From positions 232,620-296,619 of the forward strand of contig JAEUJM010000044.1 in NCBI GenBank assembly GCA_016794585.1: a stretch of DNA of 64,000 nucleotides, given 5' to 3'. Shown piece after piece: positions 29,103-38,767 of the stretch. Source of the DNA: Acidimicrobiales bacterium (lineage in GTDB: Bacteria > Actinomycetota > Acidimicrobiia > Acidimicrobiales > DATDAH01). Positions within the stretch are counted from its first letter, which is position 1. The number at the start of each line of letters is the position of its first letter. The translations under genes were made by a program, and so were the position numbers. The notes under the pieces were generated by a model. It was not told the origin of the DNA. It did no database searches and saw only the letters and a list, made by a program, of their open reading frames with translations.

Positions 29103-32100
29103 GTGGGGACGGAGACGGCGACGATCCTGGTGGTCGACCTCGTCGGGTCGACCGAGCTGCGCGCCGCCCTGGGTGAGGACGCCGCCGAGGAGCTGCGCCG
29201 GCGCTTCGACCGGCTCGTCGCTGACGTGATCGCCGAGCACGGCGGCACCTTCGTGAAGGGTCTGGGGGACGGGGCATTGGCCTCGTTCGCCGGGGCCGCG
29301 GCGGCCGTGTCCGCCGGCGTCTCGCTGCAGCAGGGCGTCGACGTGCTCGCCCGGAAGGAGCGCCAAGCGCTCGCCATAAGAGTCGGGCTGTCCGCCGGCG
29401 ACGTCACCGTCGAGGACGGCGACACGTTCGGCGTCCCGGTGGTCGAGGCCTCCCGGCTCTGCGGCGCGGCCGAGGCCGACCAGATCCTCGCCGCCGACAT
29501 CGTGAGGGTGCTGGCCCGCGGCCGGGGTGGCCACGAGCTCACGCCCGTCGGCGCGCTCGACCTGAAGGGCCTGCCGGACCCGGTGGACGCTTTGGCCGTC
29601 GGCTGGGAGCCGCTCGAGGCCACGAGCGACCTTCGGGCGCGGTCGCCCTACGTGGGACGTGAGCGGGAGCAAGCCGTGCTGGCCGAGCGCGTCGCGTCGG
29701 CCGCGGCGGGGGCCGGGGGACTGGTGCTGATCGCCGGCGAGCCGGGCATCGGCAAGTCCCGCCTGGTGGCCGAGGCGTGCGCCGCGGCGGAAGGCGGCGA
29801 CCCGGCCGCGCTCGTGTTGCTGGGCGGCAGTCACGACGGCGAGGCCACGGCCTACGGGGCCTTCGCCGAGGCCTTCGCGGCGTGGGCGCGCCGCACGCCG
29901 ACGGCCGAGGTGGGCAACGCCCTGGGCCCCGACGGCGCCGTGCTCGGTCGGATCGTCCCTGCGTTGCACGAGGTCGTCGACCTGGGTGAACCGGCCGCGC
30001 TCTCCGCGGCCGAGGCAACCGCCCGGGTGCACGACGCGGTGGCCCAGGTGCTCGGCCGCCTCGCCGAGACGGCGCCGGTGGTGCTCGTGCTCGACGACCT
30101 GCACTGGGCCGACCACGCCACGATCGGACTGCTCCGAGCAGTGTCGCGGCGAGCCCTGCGGACGCGCCTGTTGGTCATCGGCACGTACCGCGACACCGAC
30201 CTCGACCGGCGTCACCCGCTGTCCGAGGCGCTGCCCGTCCTGCGGCGGGAGGTCGAGCCGACCCGCCTGGCCCTCGCCGGCCTGCCCGTCGACGAGGTGC
30301 ACGCCCTCCTGGAGCAGGTGTCCGGACAGGCGGTGCCCCACGAGTTCGCGGTGTTGCTCGCGGGCCAGACCGACGGCAACCCGTTCTTCCTCCGCGAGCT
30401 GCTGCTGCATCTGAGCGAGTCCGGCGGCCTGCGCTTCGAGGGCGGCGCCTGGGTGGCGGCCGACGACCTGGCCGACGTGATCCCCGAGGGCATCCGGGAG
30501 GTGCTGGGGCGGCGCCTCTCGCAGCTCTCGCGAGAAGCCAACCAGCTGCTCGCCGTCGGCGCCCTCTTCGACGCCGGCTTCCCCGTCGACGTCGCCGCGG
30601 AGGTGGCGGGCCTGTCCGAGGACGAGGCCCTGGACGCGGTCGACGAGGCGCTCGCCGCCCGCATCCTCGCCCCGACCGAGACCTTCGACCAGTACGTGTT
30701 CACCCACGCACTGTTCCGCCAGACCCTCGTCGCCGAGCTCAACCCGAGCCGCCAGGTGCGCCTGCACCGGGCCGTGGCCGAGGCCCTGGAGAAGGCGGTG
30801 GTCGGCGAGCCCACGCCCGAGCAGGCGGCGGCGCTGGCGCACCACTTGTACCGCAGCGCCGCGCTCCCGGGCGCCGAGCGGGGGGTGCCGTACGCGGTGG
30901 CGGCGGCCGAGTCAGCCATCGAACGCTACGCCTACGCCGAGGCCGCCGACGCCTGGGCCGTCGCCCTCGAGCTTCTCGGTGAAGGCGACGAGCGCGAGGG
31001 GGCCATTCGCGTGGGCCACTTCCAGGCTGCGGTGCTCGCCGGCCGCTCGGGCGATGAACTCCTGGCCGAAGCCGAGGAGATGGGAACCTGGCTGGCGGCC
31101 CACGTCGGTCCGGACGCCGCCGCCGATCAGATCGCCGAGGCGCTGCGGCTCGAGATCGGCGCCTTCAGCGCCGAGGAGGGTTGGGCGCTCGCCGCACTGG
31201 CCCGACGCTGGCTCCGGACCGACCGGCGGGACCCCACCTGGCTCCTGATCCGCCTCCAGGAGCTCCAGGAAGCGGACTTCGCCGATCCGGAGCAACCCGG
31301 CATCCCGGTCGACAGCCCGGCGCGTCGCGAAGCGACCGCTGTGTTCGAGCGGTTGCCCCCCGAGCATCGGGACGGCCTCTTCCTGCAGCCTTCGTCACGA
31401 CCGATTGCCCTGGAGATGCTCGCCGTTTCGAGCACCGACATGGCCTCGGACTGGCAGCCGCTCTGGGCGGCGGGCCACCTGAGTGAGCTGGCCGACGGCT
31501 TCGGGGCGCTGGCGGTCCAGGCAGAGACCGAGGATGGCGCTCCGGCCGGGCGGGCGATGGTCGGCGCGATGCTGATGCGGGTCCACACCCTCCTCGGCGA
31601 CCACGAGGAGGCGGCCGAGCATCTCGCCGACGCGCTGACGCTGCTCGATCGGCTGCCGCCGGACAGCCACGCCGCCTTTCAGGTCTTCGCCGCCGACGCG
31701 CTCGTCTCTCGGGTGCGGGGCAACGCCGGCTCGGCCATCGATGCGTCCTTCCTCGACCTCCCTGCCACCCGGTGGGCGGCGCTGGCCATCCGGGGGTCGA
31801 ATGCCGTGGCCCTCGCCCACACGGGTGATGGGGACGGTGCCGCGGCCGAGCTCGACCGGGTCCTCGTCGGGGTGGAGCGGGCGCCCGGCTGGGCCATCAA
31901 CTACCCGCTGATGGTGTGCGACGCCATCGAGGCCCTCTGGGTGCTCGAGCGCACCGACCATCTCGACGTCTTCGAGGCCAACCTGCGCACCAAGGTGCTG
32001 GAGCCGGACCTCCGCTATGGGGAGGTGGACGCCCGCTGGGCGTTGGGGCGGGTGGCGGCGCTGCAGGGCCGGCCCGATGAGGCCCGGGAGTGGTTCGCCG

Positions 32101-32318
32101 AAGCCCGCCGGGTGCTGGCCGAGGAGGAGGCGATCGCCCTGCTGCCCGCCGTCGACTACGACGAGGCCCTGCTGGAGCTGCGCCTCGGTGCCGCCGGCGA
32201 CCCCGCCAGGTTCGCCGAGCTCGTGGCCTCGGCCCGCGCCGCCTGCGCCCATCCCGCCATGTCGGCGTGGCTCGACCGCCTCGACGTGCTGGAGGCCCGC
32301 GCCGCCGAGACGTGGTAG
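29103..32318 (+). CDS. Class III nucleotide cyclase domain fused to AAA ATPase and TPR-like region
   Basis: 1071 residues from GTG 29103, chosen because GGGGAGG lies five bases upstream; GTG 29097 overlaps that site. The cyclase-like domain (about residues 1-165) keeps the metal Asp in ILVVDLVGST and in LGDGALASF, but the usual VNxAAR reads PVVEASRL, so the Asn that positions the transition state is missing. From about 180, PYVGREREQAVLAERV begins an AAA/STAND ATPase with Walker A AGEPGIGKS and Walker B VVLVLDDLHWAD. The remaining 600 residues are helical, TPR-like. No DNA-binding domain at the end. Probably a signal-sensing ATPase; cAMP synthesis is doubtful. Confidence 0.88.
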   Translation: MGTETATILVVDLVGSTELRAALGEDAAEELRRRFDRLVADVIAEHGGTFVKGLGDGALASFAGAAAAVSAGVSLQQGVDVLARKERQALAIRVGLSAGDVTVEDGDTFGVPVVEASRLCGAAEADQILAADIVRVLARGRGGHELTPVGALDLKGLPDPVDALAVGWEPLEATSDLRARSPYVGREREQAVLAERVASAAAGAGGLVLIAGEPGIGKSRLVAEACAAAEGGDPAALVLLGGSHDGEATAYGAFAEAFAAWARRTPTAEVGNALGPDGAVLGRIVPALHEVVDLGEPAALSAAEATARVHDAVAQVLGRLAETAPVVLVLDDLHWADHATIGLLRAVSRRALRTRLLVIGTYRDTDLDRRHPLSEALPVLRREVEPTRLALAGLPVDEVHALLEQVSGQAVPHEFAVLLAGQTDGNPFFLRELLLHLSESGGLRFEGGAWVAADDLADVIPEGIREVLGRRLSQLSREANQLLAVGALFDAGFPVDVAAEVAGLSEDEALDAVDEALAARILAPTETFDQYVFTHALFRQTLVAELNPSRQVRLHRAVAEALEKAVVGEPTPEQAAALAHHLYRSAALPGAERGVPYAVAAAESAIERYAYAEAADAWAVALELLGEGDEREGAIRVGHFQAAVLAGRSGDELLAEAEEMGTWLAAHVGPDAAADQIAEALRLEIGAFSAEEGWALAALARRWLRTDRRDPTWLLIRLQELQEADFADPEQPGIPVDSPARREATAVFERLPPEHRDGLFLQPSSRPIALEMLAVSSTDMASDWQPLWAAGHLSELADGFGALAVQAETEDGAPAGRAMVGAMLMRVHTLLGDHEEAAEHLADALTLLDRLPPDSHAAFQVFAADALVSRVRGNAGSAIDASFLDLPATRWAALAIRGSNAVALAHTGDGDGAAAELDRVLVGVERAPGWAINYPLMVCDAIEALWVLERTDHLDVFEANLRTKVLEPDLRYGEVDARWALGRVAALQGRPDEAREWFAEARRVLAEEEAIALLPAVDYDEALLELRLGAAGDPARFAELVASARAACAHPAMSAWLDRLDVLEARAAETW

Positions 32319-32448
32319 TCGTCGCCCCTGCTGCGGGACCAGAACTCGGCCATCCGGTGGCCACCCCCGGTCGCGGTCCGGACACCGGGCCCTCCGGGGA
32401 GCCGAAGCGTCGGATCTGATCCACCGGTGTGGCCCCCGGCCACCCCCT

Positions 32449-32492
32449 CTGGCACCGGATTTCGGTGCCAGGGCACCGAAATCCGGTGCCAG
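32449..32492. repeat. Nested 44-nt perfect palindrome before the Eis-like gene
   Basis: Two 21-base arms (32449-32469, 32472-32492) are exact complements around AG. Each arm itself folds, GGCACCG-GATTT-CGGTGCC and its complement GGCACCG-AAATC-CGGTGCC, so one long hairpin or two small ones can form. It lies between the cyclase-ATPase stop and the Eis-like start. Confidence 0.88.
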
Positions 32493-32521
32493 TTCGGGGG
32501 CGTCGTGGCAGGGTGACGGGC

Positions 32522-33751
32522 GTGGCCGTCGAGATCCGCAGCGTCGCCGAGGAAGAGGCACCCGACTACTTCCACACCATCGCCGCCGGGTTCGGCTCGG
32601 CGGGGCCCTCCGACGACGACCTCGCCGAGTGGCAGACCGTCGCCGAGTACGACCAGTGCTTCGCCGCGGTCGACGGTGACCGGTTCGTCGGCGGCGCCAG
32701 CGCCTACACGTTCGAGATGACCCTGCCGGGCGGAGGGATCACGTCGATCGGCGGCGTCAGCAACGTCGCCGTGCTGCCCACCCACCGCCGCCAGGGCGCG
32801 CTCACCGGCCTGCTGGCGCGCCAACTCGACGACCTGGCCGAGCGGGGCCGGTCCCTCGCCGCGCTCAACGCCTCGGAGAGCCACATCTACCGGCGCTTCG
32901 GCTACGGCCTGGCCACCGACTCGGTGTCGGTGGAGATCGACACCCGCCACACCGAGTACCTCGGTGAGCTGCCGCCTGGGCGCCTCCACCTCGTGAGCTC
33001 GGACGAGGCCCGTTCGATCTTCCCGGCCTTCTACGAGCGGTGGCGTCGCTCCCGCACGGGGTCGCTGTCGCGCTCCGACGCGTGGTGGGACATCATGCTC
33101 GGCCCGAAGGAGGGCTGGAAGGGCGGCGGCGAGGCCTTCCACCTCGTCCACGAGGACGCCGCCGGCGAGGTCGACGGCTACGCCAGCTACCAGCGCGAGC
33201 CGAAGTTCGAGCACGGCAACTTCCAGGGCGTCGTCCGGGTGCGCGAGCTCATCGGGTCGACCGGTGGGGTCGAGGCGGCGCTCTGGCGCTTCTGCTTCGA
33301 CCTGGACCTGGTGCGGCGGGCCCGGTCCGACATGCGCCCGGTGGACGATCCGCTGCGGTGGTGGCTGGTCGAGCCCCGCCAGCTCGCGGTCACGTCACGG
33401 ACGGACCAGCTCTGGCTGCGGGTGGTCGACGTGGCCGCCGCCCTCGCCCAGCGCCGCTACGCCGCCGACGGCGGCCTCGTGCTGGAGGTCGACGACTCCT
33501 TCCGGCCGGCCGGCTCGGGCCGCTACCGATTGGAGGGCGGCCCCGACGGCGCGACCTGCATCCGCGACGACGGCGGCACCGCCGACCTGCGCCTCGGCGT
33601 GGCGGATCTCGGCGCCGCCTACCTCGGCGGCGTGTCCTTCTCGCTCCTGGCCGCTGGGGGCCGGGTGGAGGAGCTGACCGCGGGTGCCGCCGCCCGCGCC
33701 GACGCGCTCTTCCGCACCGACCGCGCCCCCTACTGCGCCACGACCTTCTGA
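32522..33751 (+). CDS. Eis-like GNAT acetyltransferase with SCP2-like C-terminal domain
   Basis: 409 residues from GTG 32522, with AGGG five to eight bases upstream. Layout as in the enhanced intracellular survival (Eis) group: an N-terminal GNAT domain with acetyl-CoA loop VAVLPTHRRQGALTGLL, a second GNAT-like domain, and an SCP2-like C-terminal domain ending in a free Phe carboxylate (YCATTF) as in Eis. The Tyr in SHIYRRFGYGLA corresponds to the catalytic-region motif of Eis proteins. These enzymes acetylate amines, including aminoglycosides, at several positions. Natural substrate here unknown. Preceded by a long perfect palindrome (32449-32492). Confidence 0.88.
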   Translation: MAVEIRSVAEEEAPDYFHTIAAGFGSAGPSDDDLAEWQTVAEYDQCFAAVDGDRFVGGASAYTFEMTLPGGGITSIGGVSNVAVLPTHRRQGALTGLLARQLDDLAERGRSLAALNASESHIYRRFGYGLATDSVSVEIDTRHTEYLGELPPGRLHLVSSDEARSIFPAFYERWRRSRTGSLSRSDAWWDIMLGPKEGWKGGGEAFHLVHEDAAGEVDGYASYQREPKFEHGNFQGVVRVRELIGSTGGVEAALWRFCFDLDLVRRARSDMRPVDDPLRWWLVEPRQLAVTSRTDQLWLRVVDVAAALAQRRYAADGGLVLEVDDSFRPAGSGRYRLEGGPDGATCIRDDGGTADLRLGVADLGAAYLGGVSFSLLAAGGRVEELTAGAAARADALFRTDRAPYCATTF

Positions 33752-33798
33752 CGCCACCGCTTGCGGCCCTGTGGTCGATCGATCCCTTTGGTCGATGA

Positions 33799-35028
33799 TC
33801 AGCTCGGTCCTGGCGGTCTCGTCGGCGGCGGCGTCGGTCGGTGTGCAGTCCCCGCGTCGGTCTCGCCGATCTCGTGCTCGAAGGCGTCCAGCACCTGGAA
33901 CAGCTCATCGCTGATCCACTCACGGTTCCGGCGCCTGCCCACCCTCGTCGGTATGAGCACTCCTGTCTCTTCCAGGCGGTTCAGGGCCGTTCGGCTCGCC
34001 GTGGGGGTGACGGCGTACCGCTCGGCGGTGGTCTCGGCGCTGACGACGGGCTGTGCGGGGAGGCCGAGGATGATCCGACGCGCCACCGAGTCGGTCCGCG
34101 GGGATCCGGCTCGTTCGATCAGTCCGGTCAGCAGGTCGTCGATCTTGATGGTCAACCGGCCGGTTGCCGCGGTGGCGGCGGTGAGTGCGTCGGCGAAGAC
34201 CCCGACCCAGTCATCGTGATGACCCTCCCGAAAATCGGTGAGGCCTGCGATGTATCGCCGAGCGTTCGTCGCGAGGACGACGCTGACCGGAGGAACGACG
34301 AGCGGGGCCACGCCCCGCCGCCGGAGCACCACGTGGATGAGACATCGGCCCGACCGCCCGTTTCCGTCACCGAAGGGGTGAATCGTCTCGAACTGCGCAT
34401 GGGCGAGTGCCGCTTGTGACACCGCCGGCAGGTCGTCGCGGTTCAACAGCTCGACGAGGTCTTGGAGCAGCCGCGGCACCTCACCCTCGGGCGGAGGAAT
34501 GAAGCTCGCGTCCTTCGGGCTGAGCCCTCGTCCGCCGATCCAGTTCTGATCCGTTCGGACGATGCCCGCGTACCGCTCCTCCGATGTGCCAACGAGCAGC
34601 GTGTGATGGATGTCGATCAGGTCATCGACGGTGAGCGTCCGCTGCGCACTGCCGATCTCGATCGCCCGCTCCATGGCCCGCACGTTGCCGAGGACGGCTC
34701 GGGCGACGCCGTCCGCTGCGATCGGCTCGTAGGCCGCGAGTGCCACCCGCTTGTTGGAGGCGCGCAGCCCCTCGATGAAGGAGGACCCGAGCGCTTCGGC
34801 TCGGAGCAGGGGCGCGGCGATCGCCTCGAGGTCGTGTCCGGCGGTGAGTTGCTGTACGGCGCCGATCGCTGCCGTGGCGGTGGCAACGGCTTCCGCCGCC
34901 CGACCGGTGAGGGCGTGGTCTGCGTCGCCGACCGGATCCGGTACGAAGGCTTGGTAGCGGAACGGAATCCGGTCCCGACGGGCGCCGTACCCGCCGCCTT
35001 CCCAGATCCGTTCGACGAGCTCGGGCAC
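33799..35028 (-). CDS. Fic family protein (AMPylase-type) with C-terminal winged-helix
   Basis: 409 residues from GTG 35028, with AAAGGA nine bases upstream; a TTG at 35064 is an alternative. The active motif HPFGDGNGRSGRC (about residues 217-229) fits HPFxDGNGRxxR, so nucleotide transfer to protein hydroxyls is expected. SSFIEG near residue 82 fits the inhibitory helix motif (S/T)xxxE(G/N) in front of the Fic core (class II), so the enzyme should be self-inhibited. The C-terminal part (RYAVTPTASRTALNRLEETG, VGRRRNREW) is a winged-helix, suggesting DNA binding and autoregulation. Codon use is less GC3-biased than its neighbours, a sign of transfer. No antitoxin-like partner gene is seen. Confidence 0.92.
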   Translation of the reverse strand: MPELVERIWEGGGYGARRDRIPFRYQAFVPDPVGDADHALTGRAAEAVATATAAIGAVQQLTAGHDLEAIAAPLLRAEALGSSFIEGLRASNKRVALAAYEPIAADGVARAVLGNVRAMERAIEIGSAQRTLTVDDLIDIHHTLLVGTSEERYAGIVRTDQNWIGGRGLSPKDASFIPPPEGEVPRLLQDLVELLNRDDLPAVSQAALAHAQFETIHPFGDGNGRSGRCLIHVVLRRRGVAPLVVPPVSVVLATNARRYIAGLTDFREGHHDDWVGVFADALTAATAATGRLTIKIDDLLTGLIERAGSPRTDSVARRIILGLPAQPVVSAETTAERYAVTPTASRTALNRLEETGVLIPTRVGRRRNREWISDELFQVLDAFEHEIGETDAGTAHRPTPPPTRPPGPS

Positions 35029-35145
35029 GCGTGCTGATCCTTTCGCCGTCCCACGCTTACGCAAAGATCATCTCGATCCTGGCGTAAGTGGATCCTTGCG
35101 CATGTCGAGTCGTTACGCAAGCTCTTTGTCTGATCCTTTCGTATG
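35029..35145 (-). promoter_or_regulatory. Repeat-rich upstream region of fic
   Basis: TTACGCAA occurs at 35057 and 35113; CTTACGC (35056) pairs with GCGTAAG (35082) and CTTGCG (35095) with CGCAAG (35116). GATCCT occurs at 35036, 35075, 35091 and 35132. Relatively AT-rich. Looks like a multi-site operator, fitting the winged-helix at the Fic C-terminus. Confidence 0.55.
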
Positions 35146-35176
35146 AGGCGCCAGCAGTACCAAAGTGTGCGGGTCG

Positions 35177-36517
35177 TCAGCCGTTGGTGGTGCGACCGAG
35201 GACGATCCAGGCGTCGCCGTGGAAGCGCCATGACAGCGGGACGAGCCGGGCGACCATGAACAGCGAGATCGCCGCCCAGAGCCAGCCGATGCCCAGGCCG
35301 AGCACGAGGACGGCGGCCGCGGCGGGCAGGAAGACCACCATGCTCCCCACCATCGCCTTGGCGAGGAAGCGCAGGTCACCGGCGCCGATGAGCAGGCCGT
35401 CGAGCACGAACACGGCACCGTTGACGGGTTGGAGGACGGCGACGAACACCAGCAGGAAGGTGGCGAGGGCGATGACCGCGGGGTCGTCGGTGAACAGGTC
35501 GGGGAGCACGGGACGGAGGACCAGCACGAGGAGGCCGGCGCCGATGCCGGCGACGACGCCCCACTCGAGCATGCGCCGGCCCGCCGCCCGGGCACCGGGG
35601 CCGTCGCCGGCGCCGAGGCGCAGGCCGGTGATGGACTGGCCGGCGATGGCGATGGCGTCGAGCGCCAGGGCGAGGAACGACCAGATCTCGAAGGCGATCT
35701 GGTGGGCAGCGAGGTCGGCGGTGCCGATACGGGCCGCGACCGCGGTCGCCACCGTCAGCGACCCCCGCAGGGCGACGGTGCGGAAGAACAGGTCGCGGCC
35801 CACCACGAGCAGGGACCCGAGGGTCTGGGCGTGGGGTCGGAGCGCCACCTGGTGCGTGGCCACCGCCCGGTGCACCCACCACACGTAGACCGCCGCCGCG
35901 CCCCACTCCGCCACGACGGTCGATGCTGCGGAGGCGCCGATGCCGAAGCCCAGGCCGTAGATGAGGACCACCTCGAACGCGAGGTTGAACACCGCCGATG
36001 CGACCGCCACCACGAGCGGGCCCTTGGTGTTCTGGAGGCCACGGAGGTAGCCGACCCCGGCGAAGGTGACGAGGGTGGCGGGCACCCCGAGCAGGCTCAC
36101 CCGCAGGTAGATCAGCGCGTTGGTGGCCACCTCGCCCTCGGCCCCCAGCACCCGGACGAGGGGCTCCGCGAAGAGCTCGCCGGCGGCCGCCAGGCCGACC
36201 CCGATGGCCACCGCCAGCCAGAGCCCCTGCACCGCCTGGTGGGCGGCCTCGCGGTGGTCGCCGGCGCCGATGAGACGGGCCACCGCCGACGTGGTGCCGT
36301 AGGCCAGGAAGATGAAGACCGCGTAGAGGGTGGCGAGGACGGTGTTGGCCACCGCGAGTCCGGCCAGCTCGGGAGTGCCCAGGTGGCCCACCACGGCGGT
36401 GTCGGCCAGCACGTAGAGCGGCTGGGCGATGAGCGCGCCGAAGGCCGGGACGGCGAGGCGGACGATCTGGCGGTCGGCCGGCGTCCACCGGGCACGGTCC
36501 CGCAAGCGCTCGCTCAC
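35177..36517 (-). CDS. MATE family efflux transporter (DinF-like)
   Basis: 446 residues from GTG 36517. About 12 hydrophobic segments in two six-helix halves. The N-terminus RQIVRLAVPAFGALIAQPLY, then LADTAVVGHLGTPELAGLAVA and the loop GAGDHREAAHQAVQGLWLA mark the MATE family; the second half has AHQIAFEIWSFLALALDAIAIAGQ. The pattern VVGHLGTPELAGLA is typical of the DinF subgroup, which exports cationic drugs or oxidised metabolites by ion antiport. Natural substrate unknown. Upstream on the same strand lies the sulfatase-like gene, 121 bases away. Downstream lies the fic upstream region. Confidence 0.93.
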   Translation of the reverse strand: MSERLRDRARWTPADRQIVRLAVPAFGALIAQPLYVLADTAVVGHLGTPELAGLAVANTVLATLYAVFIFLAYGTTSAVARLIGAGDHREAAHQAVQGLWLAVAIGVGLAAAGELFAEPLVRVLGAEGEVATNALIYLRVSLLGVPATLVTFAGVGYLRGLQNTKGPLVVAVASAVFNLAFEVVLIYGLGFGIGASAASTVVAEWGAAAVYVWWVHRAVATHQVALRPHAQTLGSLLVVGRDLFFRTVALRGSLTVATAVAARIGTADLAAHQIAFEIWSFLALALDAIAIAGQSITGLRLGAGDGPGARAAGRRMLEWGVVAGIGAGLLVLVLRPVLPDLFTDDPAVIALATFLLVFVAVLQPVNGAVFVLDGLLIGAGDLRFLAKAMVGSMVVFLPAAAAVLVLGLGIGWLWAAISLFMVARLVPLSWRFHGDAWIVLGRTTNG

Positions 36518-36638
36518 GCCGGTCCCCGCAGGGCGAACGTTGGAGCGCCGCCAGTGGCCGTCGCCTCACTGCGGTCGGGCACGTCCGACCGTGCCACCGG
36601 ACCGGGCCCCACCGGCGCCGGCCGGGACGGGCGCCGGG

Positions 36639-38708
36639 TCAGCTCAGGCTGATGGGGGTCAGCACCGGGTCGTCGGGGGTCCCTGTCGCCGAGTACAGCT
36701 CGATGCGGTTGTCGCCCTCCACGAAGAACCATTCCGGGACCATCGTGTACCACTCGGGCGCGCCCGGCGTACCCGCGTGCAGGTGCGACCAGCCCGCCAC
36801 CGTGCCGTTCACCGCGACGAGCACCGTGTCGACGTCGCGGTCGCTGGTGCGCACCACCCCCGACACGTAGGCAGGCACCTCGCCGGTGGTGCGGTCCACG
36901 TCGTGGTAGGCGCTGGCGCGGTCGAGGCGGCCGCTGTGGCGGGCCCCTCCGTCGACCTCGAGCTCGTCGACGTCCCTCCCCACCAAGGGCCCCCACTCGC
37001 CGAACCGGTAGAAGCGCAGCTCGTCGCGGCCTCCCTCGCCGGCCGGCTCCTCGTCGAGCAGCCGCTGGAACCCCGTCGGGCCGTCCACCTCGACGTAGTT
37101 GCCGTCGGTGGGACGCAGGGCGTTGAGGGTCCAGTCGAAGAAGCGGCGAGGACCGTCCTCCCGTGGCTGGTCGCTCAGGGCCGACTGCCCGTCGACCTGC
37201 CACGGGATGTCGACGTCGAGCACGTCGGCGATGGTGGGGAGCACGTCGACGGCCGAGAGGGGGCGGTCATCGACGGCACCCTCGGTCTGGCGGGGCTCCT
37301 TCACCAGGAACGGCGTCCACATGACCTGGTGGTAGTTCTCCGAGGAGACGCCCCGGATCGGGTTGCCGGCGAGGAACGACACACCGTGGTCGGCGGTGAG
37401 CACGATGAGGCTCTCGTCGTAGGTCCCCAGCTCTTCCATGCGGTCGAGGACGTCGCCCAACATGGCGTCGGCGTGCTGGAGCTGGAGGAGGTGGCGCTGG
37501 CGGCCGGCGTCGGCCACCTGCTGGTCCTTCCAGCGGTAGGACGAGTCGAGCCCCTCGGCCACGAAGGGAGCCTCGTACACGGCCCCCGACGGGGTGTGGA
37601 ACCAGGGCTGGTGCGGGTACAGCACGTGGAGGAAGTCGAGGCGGGGCTCGTCACCGCTGGCCTCCATCGAGTCCACGAAGTCGGCGATGGTCAGGGGCGC
37701 GTTCGGGTTGGACTGCCGCACCTGGAAGGTGACCTGGCCGGCGCTGCGGTCGGGGGTGACGTGACGCTGCCAGACGTCGGCGGCGTCGTCGAGCAGGCCG
37801 GCGAGCGTGCCCCCGCCCTGGCTGCCGTTGCGCTCGGGACACACGTCGGTGGGGCACAGCTGGGTGACGCCCTCCCACACGTTCTCCCGGTAGGTGGCGC
37901 CCAGCAGGGTGAAGAGGTTGTCCGGGTACTCGGCGCTGTCGGGCAGGGCATCGGGGTCGGTCGGGTACGTGCCGGTGAGGATGGCGGGCACGGCTTCGGG
38001 CGTCGACGGTGCCACCGACGACTCGTTGCGGAACCACGTGGCGTCGCCCGACAGCCGGGCCAGGTTGGGGAACTGCTGGGGGTCGATGCGGTCGCGCTCG
38101 TCGAGCAGCGAGACCAGGGGCAGCTCGTCGAGCACGATCATGACCACGGGGTCCGGCGAGCCCACCGCCACGCCGTCGGCGGCGGCGGCCTGGTCGCGGG
38201 AGAGGACGATGTCGGTGACGGGGGAGGCGAACAGGAAGCCCAGCCCGAGGAGGACGGGGAAGGCGGCGAGGTAGCGCAGCCAGAGGCGCACGGCGGGCCA
38301 GCGCGAGACCGCCACGGCGGCGAGGGCGACGGCGACCAGCGCCCCGGTGACGAGTAGGACGGGACCCCACGAGGTGCGGTCGCGCAGGGTGCCCAGCACG
38401 ACGACACCCGCGGCGAGCGAGAGGAACACGACGTGCACCACCCGGCGCACGGTCCTCCCGAGGATCGAGAACAGGCTCTCGAAGCCGAGGAGAACCAGAG
38501 TCGGCAGGAAGACCACCGCGGCGACGAAGCCGACCACGTCGAAGGCGCCGGCGTGGCGCAGCACGAACACGTCCGCGCCGTTGCGGAACGACGAGAGCAC
38601 CGGCTCGGCGACCCCGAGTCCGGTGATGCCGAGGTACTCGAGGAACGACCGGCCCGTCTCCCGCCACCACGACGGCGGTGTCGAGGTCTCCTCGGTGGTC
38701 TCCGGCAT
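36639..38708 (-). CDS. Membrane-anchored sulfatase-fold hydrolase/transferase
   Basis: 689 residues from ATG 38708. About five transmembrane helices in the first 190 residues are followed by an extracytoplasmic alkaline-phosphatase-superfamily domain. Metal-site motifs: [22 protein letters not shown] and HVLYPHQPW. The Cys/Ser-x-Pro-x-Arg signature that becomes formylglycine in true sulfatases is not found; instead [20 protein letters not shown] places a Ser/Thr nucleophile as in LtaS or phosphoethanolamine transferases. A phosphotransferase or phosphodiesterase acting on envelope polymers is therefore more likely than a sulfatase. The C-terminal 130 residues form a beta-rich domain. Divergent from ilvD by 59 bases. 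Confidence 0.85.
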   Translation of the reverse strand: MPETTEETSTPPSWWRETGRSFLEYLGITGLGVAEPVLSSFRNGADVFVLRHAGAFDVVGFVAAVVFLPTLVLLGFESLFSILGRTVRRVVHVVFLSLAAGVVVLGTLRDRTSWGPVLLVTGALVAVALAAVAVSRWPAVRLWLRYLAAFPVLLGLGFLFASPVTDIVLSRDQAAAADGVAVGSPDPVVMIVLDELPLVSLLDERDRIDPQQFPNLARLSGDATWFRNESSVAPSTPEAVPAILTGTYPTDPDALPDSAEYPDNLFTLLGATYRENVWEGVTQLCPTDVCPERNGSQGGGTLAGLLDDAADVWQRHVTPDRSAGQVTFQVRQSNPNAPLTIADFVDSMEASGDEPRLDFLHVLYPHQPWFHTPSGAVYEAPFVAEGLDSSYRWKDQQVADAGRQRHLLQLQHADAMLGDVLDRMEELGTYDESLIVLTADHGVSFLAGNPIRGVSSENYHQVMWTPFLVKEPRQTEGAVDDRPLSAVDVLPTIADVLDVDIPWQVDGQSALSDQPREDGPRRFFDWTLNALRPTDGNYVEVDGPTGFQRLLDEEPAGEGGRDELRFYRFGEWGPLVGRDVDELEVDGGARHSGRLDRASAYHDVDRTTGEVPAYVSGVVRTSDRDVDTVLVAVNGTVAGWSHLHAGTPGAPEWYTMVPEWFFVEGDNRIELYSATGTPDDPVLTPISLS

Positions 38709-38754
38709 GGCGGCGTCAGCGTAAAGCGGAATCGGCCGCAGGCGGCCTCGCCGG

Positions 38755-38760
38755 TACGAT
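38755..38760 (+). promoter_or_regulatory. Predicted -10 box, ilvD
   Basis: TACGAT seven bases before ATG 38768. A short leaderless transcript leaves no room for an attenuator, unlike ilvB and leuA. Confidence 0.5.
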
Positions 38761-38767
38761 CGCCGTC

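Noticed and set aside
27840..30845. A 1001-codon minus-strand frame opposite gatB and the cyclase-ATPase gene
   Set aside because: Antisense shadow: no recognisable domain and it runs across three well-supported plus-strand genes.
33771..35145. Mobile element around fic
   Set aside because: Composition suggests transfer, but no integrase, transposase, target duplication or tRNA edge is visible.
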